6,172 nt of DNA, from NCBI GenBank assembly GCA_030150305.1, contig JASLGD010000646.1, forward strand, positions 1 to 6,172, written 5' to 3'. The notes below the pieces were generated by a model. The model ran no database searches, had not been told where the DNA came from, and saw only the letters and a program-made list of their open reading frames with translations. Position numbers and translations under genes: made by a program. The DNA is from Caldimonas sp. (lineage in GTDB: Bacteria > Pseudomonadota > Gammaproteobacteria > Burkholderiales > Burkholderiaceae_C). This document shows, in pieces, positions 1-6,172 of this stretch; positions within the stretch are counted from its first letter, which is position 1, and each line of letters opens with the position of its first letter.

Positions 1-585
1 TCGGCGACCGCCATCGGCCTGGCCGTCGCCGTGCTCTGCGCATGGGCGAAGACTTCGGGTCCGGTGCCGCTGCGCTGGGTGGTCAACGCGTACATCGAGC
101 TGATCCGCAACACGCCGTTCCTGGTCCAGCTGTTCTTCTTCTTCTTCGCGCTGCCGGCGATCGGTTTGCGATGGTCGGCGCACACGGCAGCCCTGACGGC
201 GATGATCGTCAACCTCGGCGCCTACGCGACCGAGATCATCCGCGCCGGCATCGAGGCGATCCCGAAGGGCCAGATCGAAGCCGGGCTCGCGCTCAACCTG
301 AAGGCGCACGAGATCTTCCGCTTCGTCGTCCTCAAGCCCGCGCTGAAGGCGATCTATCCGGCGCTGACGAGCCAGTTCATCCTCCTCATGCTGAGCTCGA
401 GCGTCGTCTCCGTGATCTCGGCCGACGACCTGACCTCGGTCGCCTCCAACCTGCAGTCGCAGACCTTTCGCAGCTTCGAGATCTACATCGTCGTCGCGGC
501 GATCTATCTCGCGCTCGCGCTCTCGTTCTCGACGCTCTTTCGCGCCGTCTACCGACGCGCGTTCGACTACCCCGACCGGCGCTGA
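1..585 (+). CDS. Polar amino-acid ABC transporter permease, HisM/GlnP type (5' partial)
   Basis: Inner-membrane subunit of an ATP-driven importer; it pairs with the next permease to form the channel. The frame is open from base 1, so the true start lies upstream; 194 residues are visible, and such permeases are usually about 215-240, so probably only the N-terminus and part of the first membrane helix are missing. Seen: the family stretch IELIRNTPFLVQLFF (bases about 94-138), several hydrophobic helices, TEIIRAGIEAIPKGQ, then the cytoplasmic EAA coupling loop beginning at base 277. The loop reads EAGLALNLK: the usual Gly seven residues in is Asn (295-297), and the usual Leu-Pro is Leu-Lys-Pro (331-339). 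The stop codon overlaps the ribosome-binding site of the following permease, so the two are co-translated neighbours. Substrate is not readable from the permease. The family call is firm; the loop changes are unusual. Confidence 0.93.
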   Translation, partial: SATAIGLAVAVLCAWAKTSGPVPLRWVVNAYIELIRNTPFLVQLFFFFFALPAIGLRWSAHTAALTAMIVNLGAYATEIIRAGIEAIPKGQIEAGLALNLKAHEIFRFVVLKPALKAIYPALTSQFILLMLSSSVVSVISADDLTSVASNLQSQTFRSFEIYIVVAAIYLALALSFSTLFRAVYRRAFDYPDRR

Positions 586-588
586 GGA
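583..588 (+). promoter_or_regulatory. Ribosome-binding site of second permease, overlapping upstream stop
   Basis: TGAGGA contains the stop codon of the first permease and a GAGGA Shine-Dalgarno core four bases before the ATG at 593. This supports the ATG as the start and suggests translational coupling of the two permeases. Confidence 0.6.
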
Positions 589-592
589 CGCC

Positions 593-1246
593 ATGCGCAC
601 CTTCGGTCCGAACGACTTCCTCTTCATCCTCGCCGCCGCGCGCTGGACGCTGGCGCTCTCGCTGATCGCCTTCGTCGGCGGCGCGATCGGCGGCCTCGTC
701 GTCGCGCTCAGCCGCACCAGCGACATCGCGTGGCTGCGCAACGCCTCTGCGGCGTTCATCCAGCTCTTCCAGGGAACGCCGCTGCTGCTGCAGCTCTTCC
801 TCATCTTCTTCGGCGCGCCGGTGCTCGGCTTCGACATCAACCCGTGGATCGCCGCCGGCGTCGCGCTCGTCCTCAACAGCAGCGCCTTCCTCGGCCAGAT
901 CTGGCGCGGCTGCATCGAGGCGATCCCGCGCGGCCAGCGGGAGGCGGCCGACGCGCTCAGCCTCTCGTACCGCGACCGCATGCGCGACGTGATCCTGCCG
1001 CAGGCGGTGCGCATCGCCGTCGCGCCGACGGTCGGCTACATGGTGCAGATCATCAAGGGCACGTCGCTCGCGGCGATCATCGGCTTCACCGAGGTGACGC
1101 GCGCCGGGCAGATCATCAACAACGCCACCTTCCAGCCGCTCATCGTCTTCAGCGCGGTCGCGGCGATCTACTTCGTGCTCTGCTGGCCGCTCTCGCTGCT
1201 TGCGGCGGGAATCGAGCGCCGGCATCGCAGGGCGATTGCCCGCTGA
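593..1246 (+). CDS. Polar amino-acid ABC transporter permease, HisQ/GlnP type
   Basis: Second inner-membrane channel subunit, complete at 217 residues, normal for the family. Seen: an N-terminal helix at about residues 15-40, the family motif FIQLFQGTPLLLQLFLIFF (55-73), further helices, and the EAA loop starting at E117 and ending with Leu-Pro at 135-136. The loop reads EAADALSLS: the normally conserved Gly is Ser123. The segment just before it reads GQIWRGCIEAIPRGQ (101-115), with Gln102 where many relatives, and the partner permease here, have Glu. KGTSLAAIIGFTEVTRAG (155-172) is typical of this family. It starts seven bases after the first permease ends and is followed after 59 bases by the binding-protein gene, so all four importer genes probably share a transcript. 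As the two permeases differ in sequence, the channel is probably a heterodimer (inference). Confidence 0.95.
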   Translation: MRTFGPNDFLFILAAARWTLALSLIAFVGGAIGGLVVALSRTSDIAWLRNASAAFIQLFQGTPLLLQLFLIFFGAPVLGFDINPWIAAGVALVLNSSAFLGQIWRGCIEAIPRGQREAADALSLSYRDRMRDVILPQAVRIAVAPTVGYMVQIIKGTSLAAIIGFTEVTRAGQIINNATFQPLIVFSAVAAIYFVLCWPLSLLAAGIERRHRRAIAR

Positions 1247-1292
1247 GGTTGCGGGGCGCGCCGATTGCCGCATCATCGCTGCACCAAACCAC

Positions 1293-1298
1293 AGGAGA
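1293..1298 (+). promoter_or_regulatory. Strong ribosome-binding site of the binding-protein gene
   Basis: AGGAGA lies seven bases before the ATG at 1306 and decides that start over the long in-frame open stretch upstream, which overlaps the permease gene. A stronger site than those of the permeases fits the need for excess binding protein over channel subunits (inference). Confidence 0.7.
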
Positions 1299-1305
1299 CA
1301 ACGCC

Positions 1306-2118
1306 ATGATCCGATCCCTACAGCGGCGCCGCTTCGGCATCGGCGCTGCGAGCTTCGGCTTCGCGGCTGCCTTGCCCGGCTGGCTGTTGCCCGCCGGCGC
1401 CCAGACCGTCGACGAGATCAAGAAGAAGGGCGAGCTCACGGTCGGGCTGCTGGTCGACTTCCCGCCCTACGGCACCGTCAACAGCAGCAACGAGCCCGAC
1501 GGCTACGACGCCGACGTCGCGCGGCTGCTCGCCAAGGACTGGGGTGTCAAGGTGAAGCTCGTTCCCGTCACCGGCCCGAATCGCATCCCGTTCCTGCTCA
1601 CCGACAAGGTCGACCTGCTGATCGCCTCGCTCGCGATCACGCCCGAGCGCGCCAAGCAGGTCCAGTTCTCCAAGCCGTACGCGGCGGCGACGATCGTGCT
1701 GCTCGCGAGCAAGAAGGCGAACGTCAAGGGTCCGGCCGACCTCAAGGGCCTGCGTGTCGGCGTCGCCCGCGCCAGCACGCAGGACATCGCGCTCACGGCG
1801 GTCGCACCGCCCGGCACCGAGATCCGCCGATTCGACGACGATGCGTCGGGCATGCAGGCGTTGATGTCGGGCCAGGTCGATGCGCTCGGCTGCTCGACGA
1901 CCGTCGCTGCGCAGATCGAGAAGCGCGCGCCGGCAAACACCTACGAAGAGAAGTTCGTTCTCAAGCAGCAGGTGATGGGCATCGCCATGCGGCCGGGCCA
2001 AGCCGCCCTCGAGAAGGCCGTCAACGACTTCATCGACAAGAACAAGGGCAACGGCGAGCTCGACAAGCTCTACCAGAAGTGGCTCGGCACCAAGTTGCCG
2101 GCGATGCAGGCGACCTGA
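1306..2118 (+). CDS. Periplasmic solute-binding protein, family 3, of a polar amino-acid type ABC importer
   Basis: Exported receptor that captures the solute and delivers it to the permeases. 270 residues, usual size. The start follows a strong ribosome-binding site and gives a good signal peptide: basic QRRRF (6-10), a hydrophobic stretch, and probable cleavage after AGA at residue 32. The RRRFG motif resembles a twin-arginine signal, though it lacks the Leu-Lys part. Mature part: GELTVGLLVDFPPYG (42-56), GYDADVA (66-72), N92-R93, and SLAITPERA (108-116), whose Arg115 corresponds to the Arg that binds the substrate carboxylate in HisJ (Arg77). The second lobe has LKGLRVGVARAST (147-158) and SGQVDALGCSTT (188-199). 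In HisJ and GlnH an Asp five residues after the DA-motif Asp binds the alpha-amino group; here that place is Ser197. The carboxylate contact is kept and the amino contact is apparently lost, so the ligand may not be a standard amino acid (inference). The family assignment is firm. Confidence 0.94.
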   Translation: MIRSLQRRRFGIGAASFGFAAALPGWLLPAGAQTVDEIKKKGELTVGLLVDFPPYGTVNSSNEPDGYDADVARLLAKDWGVKVKLVPVTGPNRIPFLLTDKVDLLIASLAITPERAKQVQFSKPYAAATIVLLASKKANVKGPADLKGLRVGVARASTQDIALTAVAPPGTEIRRFDDDASGMQALMSGQVDALGCSTTVAAQIEKRAPANTYEEKFVLKQQVMGIAMRPGQAALEKAVNDFIDKNKGNGELDKLYQKWLGTKLPAMQAT

Positions 2119-2123
2119 CGCGC

Positions 2124-2128
2124 GGAGG
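2124..2128 (+). promoter_or_regulatory. Ribosome-binding site of the ATPase gene
   Basis: GGAGG sits five bases before the ATG at 2134 and 16 bases after the 5' end of the preceding gene's stop region closes, confirming this ATG as the start and a co-transcribed arrangement with the binding-protein gene. Confidence 0.65.
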
Positions 2129-2133
2129 TTGCG

Positions 2134-2955
<822 letters not shown>

Positions 2956-2964
2956 ACGACAAGC

Positions 2965-2977
2965 CGCCGAATCGGCG
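2965..2977 (+). terminator. Small hairpin just after the importer operon (weak terminator candidate)
   Basis: CGCCG-AAT-CGGCG forms a perfect five-pair stem with a three-base loop, ten bases after the ATPase stop. There is no T-run behind it, so an intrinsic terminator is doubtful; it could stabilise the 3' end of the message or be chance in GC-rich DNA. Confidence 0.2.
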
Positions 2978-3528
2978 CTGCCCGCGAGTGTCGATGCCGA
3001 GTTGCGTTCGTGGGCACGCAGCCTCGTCGGCGTATGTCAGAAATTCGTTGGCGCTGGATCGGAAGCAGATGCAACCTCAGTCAGCGAAGCAAGAACCTGC
3101 CGGCTGGCGTGGCTCGCCGCGCCGATGCTCATGGACCACATGTTCGAGGAGTACGGCTTCGATGGGCCGTCATCGCAAGAAGAGCCTTCCCAAGGCTAGC
3201 GGCCATGAAGCTGCTCGTCAGGCAGAAGTGAGCCGAAGCCAGCCGCTTGGAAGGCGATCCCAAGCACGAGATACCCAACGACTGGAGCGACCCGGACAGT
3301 GTGACTGATAACAGCAGCGGCAATGCCGACGTTGGTAGAACGATGACCGGTGTGAGGGTTGTACTTCATCCACGCTTGCGCTCCGAACGGGACAAGCATT
3401 GCAGCGCTGGGAATGGACGGCCTATGTTCCATTCGCATAAGTGATATCCAGGCAGCCATGTTCGTGAGGCGAGACTGTCAAGCGCCCTACCGCCTCCATC
3501 TTCGTGACACCCCGGTTTCTGGACTGCT

Positions 3529-3544
3529 CGCGGGCTTGTCCGCG
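3529..3544. other. GC-rich hairpin with CTTG tetraloop between convergent genes
   Basis: CGCGG at 3529-3533 pairs with CCGCG at 3540-3544; a G-T pair closes the CTTG loop on the plus-strand RNA. It is the strongest short hairpin in the intergenic region. No T-run follows in either direction, so it is recorded as a structure and not as a terminator. Confidence 0.3.
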
Positions 3545-3737
3545 CCGTCCATCGCCGCAACCCTCTCACGTCAGGCTTCCAACAGGCACTACACCAAGGA
3601 ACGCTCGTCCACGCCAAGCACAGCTGTTGAGATCGAACACGTGCGAGCGGAATCCAACGGACTCCCCTAATGGCCACGTCGATGTGCGCTAAGCCGCCGA
3701 GACGACTTACTCCCAACGGCTTCGCCGCGAGCGTCGA

Positions 3738-5636
3738 CTACATCTCGATCTTCGTCCCGAGCTCGACGACCCGTTCCGGCGGCACCAGGAAGTAGTCGGG
3801 CGCGCGAACAGCATTTCGGACCATGAAGGCATAGATGCGCTCCTGCCACTTCGGAAGCTCCGGGTGGAGAGCCGGCACAGGCTCCTCCCGACCGAGGAAG
3901 AACGATGCGTCGGCGCCGTCGCAGCCGGTCACTTCGGCATGCGCCTTCAATGCAGCTGGCACGTCCGGCTTTTCGGCGAAGCCGAAGTGCATCTCCACGC
4001 GTATGAAGCCGCCGCCGAGGTCCGTCGCGTGCAGGCGCTCATCCTCATCGACCCGCGGAATCCGATCGGTGATCACGGTGAGCAGCAACACCCGTTCATG
4101 CACGACGCCGTTGTGCTTGAGGTTGAGCGCCAGGGCCGCTGGGACCTGCTCCACTTGCGTCGTGAAGTAGATCGCGCAACCCGCCCGTCGCGTCGGAGCC
4201 CCTCGCTTTGCCAAGGCCGCGATGAAAGCGTCCAGACTTGTCGCGCGCTCGTCGCGCTTGGCCAGCGCGACTGCTCGTCCGCGCCGCCAGACCAGCATCA
4301 ACGTCAAAGCGACCGCGCCGACGAGCAGCGGGAACCATCCCCCGGCGGGGATCTTGTGCACGTTGGCTGAAACGAACGTGACGTCGAGCACGAGCAGGAC
4401 CCCCATGATCGGCGCGACGAGCGCCCAGGGCCACTTCCACACCCCGCGCGCGACGGTCGTGACGAGCAAGGACGTGACCAGCATGTCTCCGGCCACCGCG
4501 ATGCCGTAGGCGTTCGCGAGCGCGTCCGAGCTCCGGAAGCCGAGCACCAGACCTATGACAGCGATGGCGAGCAGCCAGTTCGCCTGCGGCACGTACACCT
4601 GTCCCATCGACTCGTCGGAGGTCTGCTTGACGTTGAGCCGCGGAAGCACGCCCAGCTGAATCGCCTGCTGCACGAGTGCGAACGCTCCGGAGATGACGGC
4701 TTGGCTGGCGATCACCGTCGCCGCCGTCGCAAGCGCCACCGACGGCAACAGCAGCTTCGCGTCGAACAAGGCAAAGAACGGATTCGACGCCGCTTGTGGG
4801 TCGGCAAGAACCACCGCACCCTGGCCGAGATAGTTGAGCATCAGCGCGGGCATGACGAGCGCGAACCAGTCGATGCGAATGGCGCGACGGCCGAAATGCC
4901 CCATGTCGGCGTAGAGCGCCTCGCCGCCGGTGAGTGCCAGAAAGACAGAGCCAAGGACGGTGAATGCAACCCAGGCATCTGCGTGCCGTACGTAGGCCAG
5001 GGCGAAGGACGGATTTAGCGCAGCCAGGACCTGTGGCCGGCCAACGATGTGAACGATGCCGCTGACCGCGAGCGCCGCGAACCATGCTGCCATCACCGGT
5101 CCGAACAGTTTTCCCACGCGGCCGCTGCCATGCCGCTGGATGGCGAACAGGCCAAGGAGCACTCCGGCAGCGATCGGTACCACGTACGCCTTGACGGCGG
5201 GCAAGGCGATTTCGAGTCCCTCGACTGCGCTGAGCACCGAGATCGCGGGCGTGATCATCGCGTCGCCAAAGAAGAGCGACGCTCCTGCGAGGCCCACCAC
5301 GAGAAGCGCATGCCGGGCGCGGCCGGCGGCAGGCAGCGCGAGCGAGATGAGCGCCATCGTGCCGCCCTCGCCGTGGTTGTCGGCACGCATGACGACGACG
5401 ACGTACTTGATGGCGACGATCAGGACCACCGCCCAGAAGATGAGCGACAGGATTCCGAAGACGTCAGCGCGTGCCGCTGCGCTCCCTCCGGCACGCAGCG
5501 ATTCGCGAAAGGCGTAGATCGGGCTCGTGCCGATGTCGCCGAAGACAACCCCAAGAGCCCCGAGCAGTACTGCGGGAGGCGCGATCGCGCGCCGCGCAAA
5601 CGCGGGCGAGGAAACAGCGGCGGTAGACGGATCCAT
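3738..5636 (-). CDS. kup: Potassium uptake protein Kup (KUP/HAK/KT family K+/H+ symporter)
   Basis: Inner-membrane potassium transporter, coupled to proton entry in the characterised family members. 632 residues from the ATG at 5636, close to the usual 620-630. Seen in order: GDIGTSPIY (33-41), the family hallmark in the first membrane helix; GEGGTMALISL (89-99); LFFGDAMITPAISVLSAVEG (121-140); LTGGEALYADMGHFG (235-249); ATVIASQAVISGAFALVQQA (306-325); GQVYVPQANW (345-354); and helices to about residue 450. A cytoplasmic C-terminal domain follows, including NLKHNGVVHERVLLLTV (505-521) and the closing YFLVPPERVVELGTKIEM (615-632). The protein looks complete and intact. The frame is open upstream to 5762, but that extension lacks membrane character and overlaps the preceding gene, so I use 5636, which has an AAGG seven bases ahead. 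It lies 13 bases after the small unknown gene and is probably the last gene of a three-gene operon. Confidence 0.96.
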   Translation of the reverse strand: MDPSTAAVSSPAFARRAIAPPAVLLGALGVVFGDIGTSPIYAFRESLRAGGSAAARADVFGILSLIFWAVVLIVAIKYVVVVMRADNHGEGGTMALISLALPAAGRARHALLVVGLAGASLFFGDAMITPAISVLSAVEGLEIALPAVKAYVVPIAAGVLLGLFAIQRHGSGRVGKLFGPVMAAWFAALAVSGIVHIVGRPQVLAALNPSFALAYVRHADAWVAFTVLGSVFLALTGGEALYADMGHFGRRAIRIDWFALVMPALMLNYLGQGAVVLADPQAASNPFFALFDAKLLLPSVALATAATVIASQAVISGAFALVQQAIQLGVLPRLNVKQTSDESMGQVYVPQANWLLAIAVIGLVLGFRSSDALANAYGIAVAGDMLVTSLLVTTVARGVWKWPWALVAPIMGVLLVLDVTFVSANVHKIPAGGWFPLLVGAVALTLMLVWRRGRAVALAKRDERATSLDAFIAALAKRGAPTRRAGCAIYFTTQVEQVPAALALNLKHNGVVHERVLLLTVITDRIPRVDEDERLHATDLGGGFIRVEMHFGFAEKPDVPAALKAHAEVTGCDGADASFFLGREEPVPALHPELPKWQERIYAFMVRNAVRAPDYFLVPPERVVELGTKIEM

Positions 5637-5643
5637 CGCGAGG

Positions 5644-5647
5644 CCTT
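5644..5647 (-). promoter_or_regulatory. Weak ribosome-binding site of kup
   Basis: AAGG on the minus strand, seven bases before the ATG at 5636, is the only purine-rich site near a plausible kup start. It is weak, and translation may depend partly on ribosomes finishing the preceding gene (inference). Confidence 0.4.
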
Positions 5648-5649
5648 GC

Positions 5650-5961
5650 CTACGCGGCTTCCTGTGACTCGAGCCAGCGGGCCAGCGGCACAAGCAGCTC
5701 CTGAGCGCTGGCGAATGCCTGACACAGCCCGGCAGCCTCGAGCGACGAACGCGCGACGCCATGGACGATGAGCTGGCTGCGATCCCGGGTGATGACGAAC
5801 GACCGGTCGGCCTTCGCGAACCTGAGCGTGAAGTCGCCGAACCACGCGGACTGCTCGACGTGTGTCGCCGAGAAGCCCTCCTTTGACAGCAACGGCAGCA
5901 ACGGCCCCAAGACCTGCGCGATGCTGGGCGGAACGGCGGCCACGCTTGGCGCTCTGTTCAC
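5650..5961 (-). CDS. Small protein of unknown function between receiver gene and kup
   Basis: 103 residues from a GTG start at 5961. I do not recognise the family. It has no signal peptide and no membrane helix and looks like a small soluble alpha/beta protein: an N-terminal helix-like part (SIAQVLGPLLPLL, 13-25), a middle likely to form strands (SAWFGDFTLRFAKADRSFVI, 38-57), a charged TRDRSQLIVHG (58-68), and C-terminal helices (about 74-100, ending ARWLESQEAA). It sits between two clear genes with gaps of 3 and 13 bases and fills the space in frame, which is good evidence that it is real. No clear Shine-Dalgarno precedes the GTG, so translation is probably coupled to the receiver gene; a start at the GTG six codons later is also possible. 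Its role could be linked to the receiver or to Kup, but nothing in the sequence proves either. Confidence 0.7.
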   Translation of the reverse strand: MNRAPSVAAVPPSIAQVLGPLLPLLSKEGFSATHVEQSAWFGDFTLRFAKADRSFVITRDRSQLIVHGVARSSLEAAGLCQAFASAQELLVPLARWLESQEAA

Positions 5962-5964
5962 CGA

Positions 5965-6172
5965 TCAGTGGCGCATTTCGGCCGCCGCGAGCCAGTCGAC
6001 GAGTTGCTCGATCTCGGTCGACTTGTCGAAGACGGCGTCTGCGCCCAATTCGCGGCAGCGGCGATGCATGTCCGGCGTCGCGTAGTTGGTCAGGACGACG
6101 CGACGCGGCGGCTGTTCGTAGCCGGCGATGTGTTCGAGCACTCCCAAGCCGCTGCCGCGCTTCAGAAAAATA
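5965..6172 (-). CDS. Response-regulator receiver domain protein (5' partial, C-terminal half visible)
   Basis: The frame is open to the right edge, so the start and first half lie outside. The 68 visible residues read IFLKRGSGLGVLEHI at the front, matching what follows the phosphorylated Asp in receiver domains; that Asp should be the codon cut by the window edge, and its visible last base (T on the coding strand) allows GAT. Further landmarks: the strand VVLTNYA with the conserved Thr (visible residue 28), CRELGADAVFDKSTE with the conserved Lys (residue 50), and a final helix ending WLAAAEMRH. The protein stops right after the last receiver helix, so no DNA-binding or enzymatic output domain follows; an N-terminal domain outside the window cannot be excluded. 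It probably acts as a CheY-like phosphorylation switch working through a protein partner. It ends three bases before the small unknown gene, upstream of kup. Confidence 0.85.
   Translation of the reverse strand, partial: IFLKRGSGLGVLEHIAGYEQPPRRVVLTNYATPDMHRRCRELGADAVFDKSTEIEQLVDWLAAAEMRH

Larger units (their letters stand above)
2956..3737. other. Long low-GC convergent intergenic region with no recognised gene
   Basis: 782 bases separate the ends of the importer operon and kup, which point at each other. Lines I counted give about 55-60% GC, against about 70-80% in the importer genes and 63-67% in kup. Open frames exist, for example about 2981-3199 and 3359-3670 on plus and 3196-3459 on minus, but they mix GC-rich and AT-rich third positions, lack a ribosome-binding site and match no family I know. 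I see no transposase, terminal repeats, tRNA or attachment site. Small hairpins are present at 2965-2977, 3245-3265, 3529-3544 and 3717-3727, none followed by a T-run, so no classical intrinsic terminator is evident for either flanking unit. It could be a decayed gene, an old insertion, or a region holding an unrecognised small RNA. Confidence 0.6.

Noticed and set aside
1233..1269. Direct repeat CGATTGCC at the end of the second permease and in the spacer behind it
   Set aside because: Only eight bases and two copies; no sign of a regulator site or duplication.
386..1276. Long minus-strand open frame opposite the permeases
   Set aside because: Arg-, Asp- and Glu-rich low-complexity translation typical of the antisense of GC-rich genes; the plus strand has a clear permease.
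3245..3265. Inverted repeat GCTTGG / CCAAGC
   Set aside because: Six pairs with a nine-base loop and no T-run; expected by chance in a region of this length.
3271..3660. Sequences resembling integron attC core sites (ACCCAAC, ATCCAAC)
   Set aside because: No matching GTTRRRY partner at the right spacing and no paired arms, so no cassette.
2956..3737. Insertion sequence or transposon remnant
   Set aside because: No transposase motif, terminal inverted repeats or target duplication could be seen, only a composition change.
5637..5762. N-terminal extension of Kup by 42 residues
   Set aside because: Open in frame, but Arg-rich and unlike Kup N-termini; it overlaps the small gene, and the internal ATG gives the normal length and has an AAGG ahead of it.
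5049..5771. Plus-strand open frame opposite the start of kup
   Set aside because: Charged, repetitive shadow translation with no domain; the minus strand encodes conserved Kup motifs.

Overview
The window is chromosomal DNA from a GC-rich proteobacterium, most likely a betaproteobacterium of the Burkholderiales type. That placement rests on very high third-position GC in the left-hand genes, the gene families present and the style of the Kup protein. It is an inference and cannot be fixed to a genus. I see no rRNA, tRNA, CRISPR array, transposase or phage gene.

Left part (1-2955, plus strand): a tight four-gene operon for a polar amino-acid type ABC importer. It contains a first membrane permease (5' end outside the window), a second permease, a periplasmic family 3 solute-binding protein and an ATPase of the GlnQ/HisP type. 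Spacing and ribosome-binding sites are those of one co-transcribed unit. The binding protein captures solute in the periplasm, the two permeases form the channel, and the ATPase dimer drives import. Two things are off-consensus. Both permeases lack the conserved glycine of the EAA coupling loop. The binding protein has Ser where classical amino-acid binders have the Asp that holds the alpha-amino group. The substrate therefore cannot be safely called an ordinary amino acid.

Middle (2956-3737): 782 bases between the convergent ends of the importer operon and kup. GC is clearly lower than on either side (about 55-60% in the lines I counted). There is no recognisable gene, no mobile element and no classical hairpin-plus-T-run terminator. 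Some short open frames and small hairpins exist but none is convincing.

Right part (3738-6172, minus strand): three closely packed genes transcribed right to left. They are a response-regulator receiver domain (5' end outside the window), a 103-residue protein I do not recognise, and a complete kup potassium/proton symporter. Gaps of 3 and 13 bases suggest one operon, so a CheY-like receiver and a small unknown protein may be tied to potassium uptake. This cluster and the unusual residues of the importer are the parts most worth a second look. I found no clear evidence of a wholly new system.
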